Positions 36,701 to 45,423 of a stretch of 64,000 nucleotides of DNA are shown piece by piece. The position numbers and the translations under genes were made by a program. How positions within the stretch are numbered: position 1 is the first letter of the stretch; every line of letters begins with the position of its first letter. The stretch covers positions 2,111,618 to 2,175,617 of the forward strand of contig NC_133221.1 of assembly GCF_040436345.1 (NCBI RefSeq). Direction: 5' to 3'. The notes beneath the pieces are model-generated. The model worked only from the letters and a program-made list of their open reading frames with translations, did no database searches and was not told where the DNA came from. The stretch is from Pagrus major (taxonomy: Eukaryota; Chordata; Actinopteri; Spariformes; Sparidae).

Positions 36701-37080
36701 AAATCACACCGCACCGGCCCCTTCTGAACCCTCCTGCGGGTGGTGGGCCTACTGGAGGGCGGGCCCACGTCGCTCCTTCGGGCTGTGCCCGGCCGGGTCC
36801 CGTGGGCAAAGACCCGGCCACCAGGCGCTCGCCTGCGAGCCCCAACCCCGGGCCTGGCTCCAGGGTGGGGCCCCGGTGACGCCATTCCGGGCGACGTGCA
36901 CTTCCTTGATGTATTCTTAATCATAAGGGGCTGGAACCGCTCTTAGTCTGACCTGTCACCTAGGACCTGTCTGCCTTGGGAGACCCTACCAGGGGCATTA
37001 AGCCCCGGACAACATAGCTCCTAGGATCATTCAGGTACTCAAACCCCTCCACCACGGTAAGGTGTCGGTTCAAGGAGGAG
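33719..37080 (-). mobile_element. Full-length Rex3-like (RTE clade) LINE nested in the Pao 5' LTR
   Basis: A 3,362-base insertion on the minus strand flanked by a 12-bp duplication GTAACTCGCTCT (33707-33718 and 37081-37092); the Pao 3' LTR shows the single, uninterrupted copy. The 3' end is a short (GGAT)n tail after GATAAGCGGTAGACAATGG, which is the Rex3/RTE style of ending rather than poly(A). Both ends are present, so it is not 5' truncated. Confidence 0.88.
33745..36924 (-). CDS. Rex3-like LINE ORF: AP endonuclease and reverse transcriptase
   Basis: One uninterrupted 1,059-codon ORF. A basic, Pro/Gly/Arg-rich N-terminus precedes an apurinic-type endonuclease at about residues 90-330 ([17 protein letters not shown], and STDHHLV near its end). 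The reverse transcriptase is at about 510-830, with [30 protein letters not shown] and the catalytic [11 protein letters not shown] thumb and C-terminal region carries [14 protein letters not shown] and RGRPRTRW. It nicks target DNA and primes reverse transcription of its own RNA. No disabling mutation is visible, so the copy may be competent. The start codon is uncertain as no transcript evidence exists; the opposite-strand frames are shadows. Confidence 0.9.
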   Translation of the reverse strand: MIKNTSRKCTSPGMASPGPHPGARPGVGARRRAPGGRVFAHGTRPGTARRSDVGPPSSRPTTRRRVQKGPVRCDLGGCPGRVPRRPNPRTVTLAMGTWNVTSLRGKEPELVREVERYRLEIVGLSSTHSLGSGTQLLERGWTLFYSGVARGERRRAGVGLLIAPQLSRHVLEFSPVNERVVSLRLRVGDRSLTVVSAYGPNGSAEYPAFLGSLGGVLESAPTGDSIVLLGDFNAHVGSDSVAWRGVIGRNGLPDLNPSGVLLLDFCASHSLSITNTMFRHKGVHQCTWHRDTLGRRSMIDFVVVSSDLRPYVLDTRVKRGAELSTDHHLVVSWFRWQGRKLDRLGRPKRTVRVCWERLVEPSVGEVYNSHLRESFDQIPREAGDIESEWALFSASIVDAAVRSCGRKVSGACRGGNPRTRWWTPTVRDAVKLKKESYRAWLARGTPEAADGYRQAKRAAARAVAEAKTRAWEKFGEAMEKDYRSASRKFWQTIRRLRKGKQHPANTVYGGGGELLTSTGDIVGRWKEYFEDLLNPTDTSSIEEAEAGDSEVDPFITQAEVTEVVRKLPGGKAPGVDEIRPEYLKSLDVVGLSWLTRLCNIAWQSGTVPLDWQTGVVVPLFKKGDRRVCSNYRGITLLSLPGKVYSRVLERRIRPIVEPRIQEEQCGFRPGRGTLDQLYTLSRVLEGSWEFAQPVHMCFVDLEKAFDRVPRGILWGVLREYGVEGPLLRAVRSLYDRSRSLVRIAGSKSDLFPVHVGLRQGCPLSPVLFIIFMDRISRRSHGPEGIWFGSHRISSLLFADDVVLLAPSGQDLQHVLGRFAAECEAVGMRISTSKSEAMVLDRKKVACSLQVGGEFLPQVEEFKYLGVLFTSEGRMEREIDRRIGAAAAVMRSLYRSVVVKRELSRKAKLSIYRSVYVPTLTYGHELWVMTERIRSRIQAAEMSFLRRVAGRSLRDRVRSSVTREELGVEPLLLHIERSQLRWLGHLYRMPPGRLPREVFQACPTGRKRPRGRPRTRWSDYVARLTWERLGILPEELEEVSGEREVWVSLLRQLPPRPGPG

Positions 37081-37894
37081 GTAACTCGCTCTGTGTTACG
37101 TAAATTTAATTGGATGTTTATGTTTGTTTGTTTAGTTCTTACGACATTCGTCGACATGTGGACTTTTATTGAAATTCCTCGACTGAAGACAATAAATGCC
37201 TGTGAGAGGACCACCTTGTGTCATGATTGACTGAACGGGAGTTACAGTAAGAACTCAGCCTGTCCGACGTGAGGTGGAAAGACGATGTGTGCGCCCGCCG
37301 TGGACGGAGCTGCAAGGAAGTTGCAACGCACGCCAGCACCGAAAAAATAAGACTGTTCACATACCGGTAACCCAAGCAAGCAGAGTCCAAGAGCATCAAG
37401 TGATCAAGCTTACAACAAGTAATACATTTAAAACAAGTTGAATGTTAAGAGGTATAGCTTATCAACTGCTATAAGGGACTCTATAAGTGCTGAAGAGACA
37501 AGTTTTCTGGTGTTACGTACATAACAACCAAGTCATTTCTGATTTCATCATATTCGTTTATTATTTAACCATTTAAGTGTTTTGACATTCAAAGAATCAT
37601 TCTTTGGTACTGTTCAAGCTAAAAATAAGTGATATAATTCTTTGCAAGTGGAAATAAGTTCATTTGTATTGTGAAAGCGATTTTTGAAACATTAAGACAC
37701 TGTAAAAAATTGTTGGTTAAATTTGAAGGTTAAAAAGGGTTAGGTTAGTTGAAATTTGTATTTTATTGCAATTTAACAGCTCTACTAAGTAGTAATCTTC
37801 AAGCTAAACTAGTCAACTTAACTAGTTTCAGTTACATTTAAAGGGTAACTACATTAAAAAATACAAGTAAGGTTAACTCAAAAACAATCTGAAC

Positions 37895-40360
37895 ATGGCT
37901 GTGTATCATGGTAATACTGAAGCTATAGAAGTACAACAGCAGTCTAAAAATCTTGTTGAAGCAAATGTAAACACTAATGCATTACAAGAGAGTGAGGTTG
38001 GCATTGAGAAGCAAGCTGCTGCACAAGAAGGACCAAGAAGAAGTCAGAGAACCCGAACACTGACTGAAAAGGGTCAAGAACTCCAAGATAACAAATCTAA
38101 AAAGCTTTTGAACAGTTTTACAACTGCTTACAAGAAATGGAAATCTCTCGTGAGGGAGGCTAAAAGAGCACATGACGGATCCCTTCCCAATGAGATACTG
38201 CAAGACCACACGACTAAGGTCCACCATGCTTCAACAGATGTAAAACAAGCCTATGAAGACTTGCGTCTTTACAAGGCACCTGATGGAGAGACACGTCGTC
38301 GAGTAGACACATGTGATGCTCTCACAAGAAAGATCTTGCAATGGGAACTGAGCGAAGAGACAGATAAAGAGCAAGGTTCTAAAAGTGATCAAGCATACTG
38401 GGTTGAGAATGGCTCAGTGTTTTTATCTGCAGCATCCCAGAGATCTGAAGTGGACTCTCAAGGAGTCAAGTCTACAAAGAGTTCAAGCTTAAGTTCAAAA
38501 CGTTCAAGTCTGTCCTCTACAAAGGTAAAAGAAGCTGCAGCGGAGTTAGCTGTAACTCAAGCCACTTTGGAAGTTTTACAAGAAATGGAACGTGAGAAAC
38601 AAGAGCTTGAAACACTTGAAAATGAGAACAGACAGAGACTTGCATTACAAGAAGCTGAAAATGCTGCAAGACAAAATGCTTTAGAAGAGAAGCGTATGCA
38701 GATAGAGCGCTTAAAGACAGTCAAGAAAATGAATGCTGCAAAGGCAAGACTGCAAGTCTATCAACAAGAAGTAGACTCAGATCAAGAGATATCAGATTTG
38801 CTCCACGACTGCAAGCCTAGGCAAGAGAAACGTGTACATAAATCAAGAAGTCTCCCAGTGCATCATATAAAAGAGACTGGTGCTCATGTACAACCTGCTG
38901 TGTTAACACAACCTGTCACAAGGGAGCAGCCTGCTATTAACGCCCATCAAGAGCATAGTACTACATCACTTGCCAGTGCAATAGCAGAGTCAATCAATGC
39001 AAGCCGTCTGCCTGTACCAGAGCCTGCTGTCTTCAATGGAGACCCGCTAAGGTATAAAGACTGGAAGATGTCTTTTCAAACTCTGATAGGCAGGAAACAC
39101 ATTCCAGTGAATGAGAAGGTCTACTACCTCCGTAAGTATGTCGGCGGACCTGCAAAGAAAGCCATTGAGAGTTATTTTCTGATAGGCACGGATGCAGCTT
39201 ACCATTCAGCGTGGTACGTCCTGGAAGAAAGATATGGAAGCTCATTCATGATTGCTAAAGCTTTCAGAGATAAGCTCACCTCATGGCCAAAGATAGGACC
39301 CAAGGAGAGTGTTGAACTCAGAGAGTTCTCAGACTTTCTTCGAGGCTGTGAAGCAGCAATGTCTGAGATTAAAGGTCTCCAAGTCTTAAATGACTGTGGT
39401 GAAAACCAAAGAATACTTACCAAACTGCCTGACTGGTTGACAGCCAGATGGAACAGAAAGGTAATTGAGTTTGAAGAAGAAGCTAAGACATTTCCCAGCT
39501 TCAGTCAGTTTGTTGAGTTTGTCGCAAAGGAAGCTAAGATAGCCTGTAGCCCTGTGACCTCTCTTCATGCTCTGAAGTCTAATGATGTTGAAAAGATGAA
39601 GACACCAAAGACACGAAGCGTTGGTGTAAAGGTGCTGACAAGCAACTCTGAAGAGAACCCAGATGTTAAGGGTTGTGTGTTTTGTGAGAAGTCAAACCAT
39701 AGCATTCACACATGTCGAAGATTTATAGACAAGTCACTTACAGAAAGAGTCAAGTTTGTGCAAACAAATAAAATCTGTTTTGGATGTTTGAAAACAGGAC
39801 ACCTTTCAAAGAACTGTGAAAAGAGGAGTGTCTGCGACACATGCAAAAGGAAGCATCCAACATGCTTACACGAAGATCGAGCTAAGGAGGACAGAAAGAA
39901 AGAACATCGGGACGACGAAAGAAAGGACAGTGTGAAACACTCAAAAGAGAAAGAAAGGTCAAAAGAAAGAACAGAGTCTAAACCAACTGATGCAACGTTG
40001 AGTGAGGCAACTTCTCACCGGGTCGTACAAGATATGAAGAGCACTCATACCTCCTCGGTTATGCCAGTATGGTTATCCACAACAAGTAACCCAGACAGTG
40101 AAGTTCTTTTATATGCACTTCTGGACAATCAAAGTGACACCACCTTTGTTTTGCAAGAAAAGGCTGATACTCTGGATACACAAAAGGAGCCTGTGCAACT
40201 GAAACTCTCAACGCTAGCATCCAGAAGTACAGTCATTCCAAGTCAGAAGCTAACTGGGTTGCAAGTTAGAGGCTTTTATTCATCAAAGAAAATCCCTCTC
40301 CCAATAACTTACACAAGAGAGTTTAATTCCTGTCAATCTAAGTCATATCCCCACACCTAA
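37895..40360 (+). CDS. BEL/Pao Gag and protease ORF
   Basis: 821 codons. A coiled-coil rich segment at about residues 210-300 (many Glu/Lys/Gln heptads) is followed by a DUF1759-type Gag region at about 368-555 (VFNGDPLRYKDW, YLRKYVGGPAK). Zinc-knuckle-like Cys/His clusters lie at about 593-665 (CVFCEKSNHSIHTC, CFGCLKTGHLSKNC). A retropepsin-like motif at about 740 reads LLDNQSDTTF, unusual in having Asn-Gln where Asp-Ser/Thr-Gly is expected, though Pao proteases vary here. The ORF ends out of frame: the next frame continues the protein from about 40323, so one extra base near 40322-40327 separates Gag-PR from Pol in this copy. Confidence 0.88.
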   Translation: MAVYHGNTEAIEVQQQSKNLVEANVNTNALQESEVGIEKQAAAQEGPRRSQRTRTLTEKGQELQDNKSKKLLNSFTTAYKKWKSLVREAKRAHDGSLPNEILQDHTTKVHHASTDVKQAYEDLRLYKAPDGETRRRVDTCDALTRKILQWELSEETDKEQGSKSDQAYWVENGSVFLSAASQRSEVDSQGVKSTKSSSLSSKRSSLSSTKVKEAAAELAVTQATLEVLQEMEREKQELETLENENRQRLALQEAENAARQNALEEKRMQIERLKTVKKMNAAKARLQVYQQEVDSDQEISDLLHDCKPRQEKRVHKSRSLPVHHIKETGAHVQPAVLTQPVTREQPAINAHQEHSTTSLASAIAESINASRLPVPEPAVFNGDPLRYKDWKMSFQTLIGRKHIPVNEKVYYLRKYVGGPAKKAIESYFLIGTDAAYHSAWYVLEERYGSSFMIAKAFRDKLTSWPKIGPKESVELREFSDFLRGCEAAMSEIKGLQVLNDCGENQRILTKLPDWLTARWNRKVIEFEEEAKTFPSFSQFVEFVAKEAKIACSPVTSLHALKSNDVEKMKTPKTRSVGVKVLTSNSEENPDVKGCVFCEKSNHSIHTCRRFIDKSLTERVKFVQTNKICFGCLKTGHLSKNCEKRSVCDTCKRKHPTCLHEDRAKEDRKKEHRDDERKDSVKHSKEKERSKERTESKPTDATLSEATSHRVVQDMKSTHTSSVMPVWLSTTSNPDSEVLLYALLDNQSDTTFVLQEKADTLDTQKEPVQLKLSTLASRSTVIPSQKLTGLQVRGFYSSKKIPLPITYTREFNSCQSKSYPHT

Positions 40361-43300
40361 AACAGCAAGAGCATGGCCTCACCTAGAGCACCTTGCCGAA
40401 GAGATTGCTCCTTTAATTGAATGTGACGTTGGCCTGCTTATAGGTTACAATTGTTCTCAAGCCCTGCTACCTAGAGAGGTTGTGGCTGGAAAAGACAATG
40501 AGCCATTTGCCCAAAGAACGGACCTTGGCTGGAGTATCGTCGGCTGTGTGAATCCCTGTGTCGACTATGGTGATGCGCTTGGAAGCAGCCACACGGTCGT
40601 TGTGAGACAAGTGACACCTTATCATCAGTCGCCTGCTAATCTGACCAGTGAAGTCCGGTACATATGTCGAACACAAGTAAAGGAAGTCATCACTCCACCA
40701 GATGTGATAAAGGCACTTGAGTCTGACTTCAATGAAAGAGGTGTAGAAGATGCTCACATCTCTCAAGAGGATCTCCGCTTCCTTTCAATAATGGAGGAAG
40801 GAATCAGAATCAAAGCAGACGGTCACTGCGAGATGCCCTTGCCATTTAAAGAAGGCAGGCCGAATATGCCAGACAACAGGAAATGTGCAGAGCATCGTCT
40901 GAAATGTTTGAGAAGAAGATTTGAAAAGGACAAACAATACCATAAGGACTACGTAGCCTTCATGAGTGAAACAATATCTCGCGGAGACGCTGAGAAGGTT
41001 TCAATGGAAGATGTCAATAATAACCCTGCTTGGTACATCCCGCACCATGGGGTGTACCACCTACAGAAACCAGGGAAGATAAGAGTCGTGTTTGACTGTT
41101 CAGCGAAGTTTGAAGGCATATCATTGAACGACCATCTGCTTAGTGGGCCAGAACTGACGAACAATTTGATTGGTGTCCTCTGCCGGTTTCGCAAGGGTCC
41201 TGTAGCAGTGATGTGCGATATTGAACGTATGTTCCATCAGTTTCATGTCAGAACAGAAGACCAGGACTATTTGAGATTCCTCTGGTGGGACGATGGAAAC
41301 TTTCAAGCACAACCATCAGTCTATCGTATGAGAGTGCACCTGTTTGGGGCCGCCTCATCGCCGGGCTGTGCAAACTACGGCCTCAAGCACATTGCAGCTC
41401 AAGGACAGGGTCGTTTCAGTGAAGCAAGCATCCACTTTGTTGAAAGGAACTTTTATGTGGATGACGGCCTGACGAGTGTGTCATCAAATGATGAAGCGAT
41501 ACAGCTGATCAGAGAGGCCAGGCAGCTCTGCAGCGCTGGCAAGCTACGCATTCACAAGTTCATTTCCAATCGTCAAGAGGTACTTGCATCACTTCCCAGA
41601 GAAGAATGTGCAGAAAAGGCAAGACATCAAGACTTAGCCTTGAGTGAGCCACTGATTGAGAGAGCCCTAGGTGTTAAGTGGTGCATCTCTTCAGATCAGT
41701 TCCTCTTCAGAGTAGTGGTGAGTGAACGCCCGCTTTCTAGAAGAGGCATCTTGTCAACGGTAGCGTCTGTTTACGACCCACTCGGCTTCGTAGCGCCTTT
41801 CATTCTTGTTGGGAAGCAAATACTTCAGCAGATGTGCCGAGAGAAAACCGGATGGGATGAACCACTATCTGATGAGCTTCGGTCGCAGTGGGAATCTTGG
41901 TTGTTGGACCTACAGAATCTAGCGGATGTTAAGATTCAAAGATGTTACCTCCCAGTAAGTTTCGGTGAAGTCCAAAGACACGAACTCCATCATTTCTCGG
42001 ACGCGAGTGTCACTGGATATGGAGAATGCACTTACCTGAGAGCAGTTAGTGCAACAGGACAAATCCACTGTTCGCTGGTCATGGGTAAGGCCAGAGTGGC
42101 CCCCACGAAGGTCACTACAGTACCAAGACTCGAGCTTTCAGCAGCTGTTGTTGCTGTTCGCACCAGTGATTTGCTCAGAAAGGAGTTGGAGCTAGAAGGA
42201 GCCCAGGAAATCTTCTGGACGGACTCAAGAGTCGTACTTGGATATGTCAACAACGAGGCCAGAAGATTCCACGTATTTGTGGCAAATCGCATTCAGCGAA
42301 TCAAGGAAAGTACCGATCCAAGTCAATGGAGATATGTGGCCTCTGAAGAAAATCCCGCAGACCACGCATCTCGGGGTCTTAAGTCAAAGGAGCTTATTGC
42401 TTCCAACTGGTTCACGGGTCCAAGCTTTCTCTGGTGTGACGAGCTTCCCAGTGGAGATATTAAGGTGGGAGAAATCGCAGTTGAAGACCCAGAAGTGCGT
42501 AAGGCTTTTGTGTACAAGACCTTAACAACAGAAGATTCACTGCTCGATCGCTTCCTTAAGTTCTCCAGCTGGACGAGGTTAGTCCAAGCCATCGCCAGGC
42601 TTGTGCGGTGGGTGAAGGAGCTTAAAGGGTTGGTATCCAGAACCAATGAAGCCACAAGTCTCGAAGAGAGAAGGGAGGCAGAACTTACCATCATCGGCAT
42701 TGTCCAACGGGAAGCCTTCTCAGAGGAAATACAAAATCTTCAATCCAGGAAGGAGATCACAGCTAAGGATAAGACCAGCAAGCTGCACCGACTGGATCCT
42801 TTCTTGGATGAACGGAGCATCCTCAGAGTGGGAGGTCGACTTGAACATGCAGCTTTACATCCTCACATCAAGCATCCAGCACTCTTGCCGAAGTCTAGCC
42901 ACATATCGACCTTACTGATCAAGCACTATCATCAGCAAGTGCACCACCAAGGGCGTAGCATAACAATGAATGCACTACGATCAAACGGCATCTGGATAAT
43001 TGGATGTAATCATGCTGTGTCGTCCTACATTGACAAATGTGTGAACTGTAGAAAATTCAGACGTTCTACAGAAGAACAGAAAATGTCAGATTTACCTCGT
43101 GAACGCATGGAAACAACTCCACCCTTTACTTATTGTGGGATGGACTGTTTTGGGCCATTCTATGTCAAGGAAGGACGGAGAGAGCTGAAACGCTACGGTT
43201 TGTTGTTCACTTGTATGTGTTCTCATGCTGTGCACATTGAACTACTTGATGACATGACGACTGACGCTTTTATTAATGCGCTTCGGACCTTCATCGCTGT

Positions 43301-44030
43301 ACGTGGAAGTGTGCGACAACTTCGATCCGACCAAGGAACCAATTTTATTGGTGCGAAACGTGAGTTCCTGGAAGCTGTGAAGGAGATGAAGCAAGAGAGC
43401 TTCATACAACTTGGCTGCGAGTTTGTCATGAATCCTCCATCCGCCAGCCATATGGGGGGAGCCTGGGAAAGGCAAATCAGGACAATAAGAAGTGTGTTGA
43501 CATCCATTCTGGATCAGTCCTCCCAAAGACTTGACAGTTCATCTTTGAGAACTTACCTGTATGAAGTCATGGCGATCATAAATAGCCGACCTTTAACAGC
43601 ACATTTACTCAATGATCCAACTGGGCCGCAGCCTCTCACGCCCAATCACATCCTTACGATGAAGTCTTCCATAATCCTGCCACCACCGGGAGAGTTTGTG
43701 AAAGAAGATCTTTATCTTCGCAAAAGATGGCGGAGAGTGCAACATTTGGCAAATGAGTTCTGGTCGAGATGGAAAAAAGAGTACCTGTTAAACCTGCAAC
43801 AGAGACAAAAATGGAACAAGACACATCGGAATGCAAGAGTCAACGATGTAGTGATAATACAAGATGACCTTGCACCACGAAATGAGTGGAAACTCGCCAA
43901 GGTCACTGAAGTGTACCCTGGTGAAGATGGTCGTGTGAGGAAGCTGAAAGTGCTTATCAGTGACTCAGCTTTAGATGACCAAGGAAAGCGACTCAACAAG
44001 CCGGTCTACCTAGTCAGGCCAATCCACTAG
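40323..44030 (+). CDS. BEL/Pao Pol: reverse transcriptase, RNase H, integrase
   Basis: The open frame extends left from its first ATG-like codon at 40482 to about 40323, with no start needed if translated as part of Gag-Pol. Counting from 40482, the RT core has the catalytic FYVDDGL at about residue 323; RNase H shows FSDASVTGYGE, RLELSAAV and FWTDSRVVLGY at about 505-590. The integrase has an HHCC zinc segment (HHQGRS...CVNCRKF) and a DDE triad in MDCFGPF (about 887), SDQGTNF (about 949) and GAWERQIR (about 993). A C-terminal DUF5641-type domain follows (RRVQHLANEFWSRWKKEYL). No internal stop is present. Confidence 0.9.
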   Translation, partial: LIPVNLSHIPTPKTARAWPHLEHLAEEIAPLIECDVGLLIGYNCSQALLPREVVAGKDNEPFAQRTDLGWSIVGCVNPCVDYGDALGSSHTVVVRQVTPYHQSPANLTSEVRYICRTQVKEVITPPDVIKALESDFNERGVEDAHISQEDLRFLSIMEEGIRIKADGHCEMPLPFKEGRPNMPDNRKCAEHRLKCLRRRFEKDKQYHKDYVAFMSETISRGDAEKVSMEDVNNNPAWYIPHHGVYHLQKPGKIRVVFDCSAKFEGISLNDHLLSGPELTNNLIGVLCRFRKGPVAVMCDIERMFHQFHVRTEDQDYLRFLWWDDGNFQAQPSVYRMRVHLFGAASSPGCANYGLKHIAAQGQGRFSEASIHFVERNFYVDDGLTSVSSNDEAIQLIREARQLCSAGKLRIHKFISNRQEVLASLPREECAEKARHQDLALSEPLIERALGVKWCISSDQFLFRVVVSERPLSRRGILSTVASVYDPLGFVAPFILVGKQILQQMCREKTGWDEPLSDELRSQWESWLLDLQNLADVKIQRCYLPVSFGEVQRHELHHFSDASVTGYGECTYLRAVSATGQIHCSLVMGKARVAPTKVTTVPRLELSAAVVAVRTSDLLRKELELEGAQEIFWTDSRVVLGYVNNEARRFHVFVANRIQRIKESTDPSQWRYVASEENPADHASRGLKSKELIASNWFTGPSFLWCDELPSGDIKVGEIAVEDPEVRKAFVYKTLTTEDSLLDRFLKFSSWTRLVQAIARLVRWVKELKGLVSRTNEATSLEERREAELTIIGIVQREAFSEEIQNLQSRKEITAKDKTSKLHRLDPFLDERSILRVGGRLEHAALHPHIKHPALLPKSSHISTLLIKHYHQQVHHQGRSITMNALRSNGIWIIGCNHAVSSYIDKCVNCRKFRRSTEEQKMSDLPRERMETTPPFTYCGMDCFGPFYVKEGRRELKRYGLLFTCMCSHAVHIELLDDMTTDAFINALRTFIAVRGSVRQLRSDQGTNFIGAKREFLEAVKEMKQESFIQLGCEFVMNPPSASHMGGAWERQIRTIRSVLTSILDQSSQRLDSSSLRTYLYEVMAIINSRPLTAHLLNDPTGPQPLTPNHILTMKSSIILPPPGEFVKEDLYLRKRWRRVQHLANEFWSRWKKEYLLNLQQRQKWNKTHRNARVNDVVIIQDDLAPRNEWKLAKVTEVYPGEDGRVRKLKVLISDSALDDQGKRLNKPVYLVRPIH

Positions 44031-44174
44031 ACAGTCACCCTGCTTGAAGCTGAGTAATGCAGCCTTGTTGTCTCACTGTCTTTCCTCACACCAAATATCA
44101 TAAACATTATCTGAATTATTATTTGAATCTTTATCTTAAGTTCATTAGAGAAATCACCAGTGATTTGGTGGGAG

Positions 44175-44711
44175 TGTAGCTGCCATCAAAGTCAGTTATA
44201 CTATTTAAGTTAATTTACATAATTAATAATAATTGGTTGTTGAAAATATGAACAATTCAAGTATTTATGTTTAAATAAGGGAATATATTTTGTTGTTTCA
44301 TTTGGATGTAATTGTAACTAAAGAGAACTGTTGTTGTAGCGGAACCAATGTTCGCTGGTGTCAGTGCTCTCACGTCGTTTTGTGTTGACGCACTTTACCT
44401 TCACCATGCTTGAGGTGAGCAGCGGTCAATAAGTCCGGTATGAGAGAAGCAGAGGAAAGAAGAAGAATAAAGTGTCCTTAACTCCGTTTAGTTGAGAAGG
44501 CCAATGAGGTATGTTGATGTATAATTATGGTTTATATTGTGCTTTGTAACTCGCTCTGTGTTACGTAAATTTAATTGGATGTTTATGTTTGTTTGTTTAG
44601 TTCTTACGACATTCGTCGACATGTGGACTTTTATTGAAATTCCTCGACTGAAGACAATAAATGCCTGTGAGAGGAACACCTTGTGTCATGATTGACTGAA
44701 CGGGAGTTACA
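44175..44711 (+). repeat. 3' LTR of the BEL/Pao element
   Basis: 537 bases, TGTAGCTGCC to GAGTTACA, complete and without the LINE. It serves as the reference for the LINE empty site (TTGTAACTCGCTCTGTG at about 44545). Confidence 0.9.
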
Positions 44712-45278
44712 TCTTCTTACGTCTTTGTTTCGTCTCGCTGCGTCTGCCGTGCGTGATGTGCTCTGATAGGTTGAAATCAGTCTTGTGATGTTGGGAAGGC
44801 GGCGTGCGATGACGCCAAATAGTTATTTTTTCGTTTTACACCAACGGGGCCTTTTCTCCTGCCTTTAGACACCTCTCCATTTTCCTCATACAACTCACAA
44901 CTAACCGATAACACGGGTTTCCCTATTTCATAATCCAAAAGGGGCTTTTACCTTTATCTTCTTACCTACTGGGGTTCTCGGGGAATTTTGGCTCTCAACG
45001 TATCCTTAATGAAGTTGCAGCTGTGACTCTGAAACATCAGTTTTATCAAACATGATGATGTGATGCCAAACAATGAGAAGGAAAAGCAAACCCTTTGACT
45101 AGTTGTTGGTTTTGGCACTGTCTGTATTACACACTGTGGAGGTCATTGGATTTTGCTGTGTTTGTGTGCTCTCTCTGCTGTCGTGTGCTGAGACTGGGAT
45201 TTACTGGGATTTCCAGTGTGTTCCTGAGAAGTGGTGAATTTAAAAAAGAGCAGGAAACACAAGTGGACCTCCCAAGAG

Positions 45279-45286
45279 TATAAATA
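45279..45286 (+). promoter_or_regulatory. TATA-like box, unit 4 receptor
   Basis: TATAAATA 145 bases before the leader ATG in the conserved block. The Pao element lies about 570 bases upstream and leaves this core intact. Confidence 0.5.
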
Positions 45287-45423
45287 CAAAGTATAAGAAG
45301 TGAAGCACATTTGACAGAAATCATGAAAGGAAAGCAACTTCAGCTTCCTGTTTGATCAGACAGACAGAGTGGAAGGAGTGAAGTGACAGAGACGCTTTTG
45401 TCTCCATCAGGATCAAACTCAGA

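Larger units (their letters stand above)
33452..37246 (+). repeat. 5' LTR of the BEL/Pao element (interrupted by LINE)
   Basis: The LTR halves are 33452-33718 and 37081-37246, joined across the LINE by its 12-bp target duplication. AATAAA occurs in the right half (GACAATAAATGCC). Compared with the 3' LTR, about 118 bases following ATTGGTTGTTG are missing. Confidence 0.85.
33452..44711 (+). mobile_element. BEL/Pao LTR retrotransposon, nearly complete
   Basis: LTRs start TGTAGCTGCC and end GAGTTACA. Target duplication is TCTTC (33447-33451 and 44712-44716), the 5-bp length usual for BEL/Pao. The 5' LTR spans 33452-37246 because a LINE is inserted in it; the 3' LTR is 44175-44711. In about 420 aligned LTR bases I count three substitutions, plus one roughly 118-base gap in the 5' LTR, so insertion was recent. 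A purine-rich GGTGGGAG precedes the 3' LTR. The internal region encodes Gag-protease and RT-RNase H-integrase, separated by one frame break at about 40322. Confidence 0.93.

Noticed and set aside
33688-36946. Several plus-strand ORFs of 60-233 codons
   Set aside because: All are antisense shadows of the intact LINE ORF on the minus strand, in GC-rich sequence.
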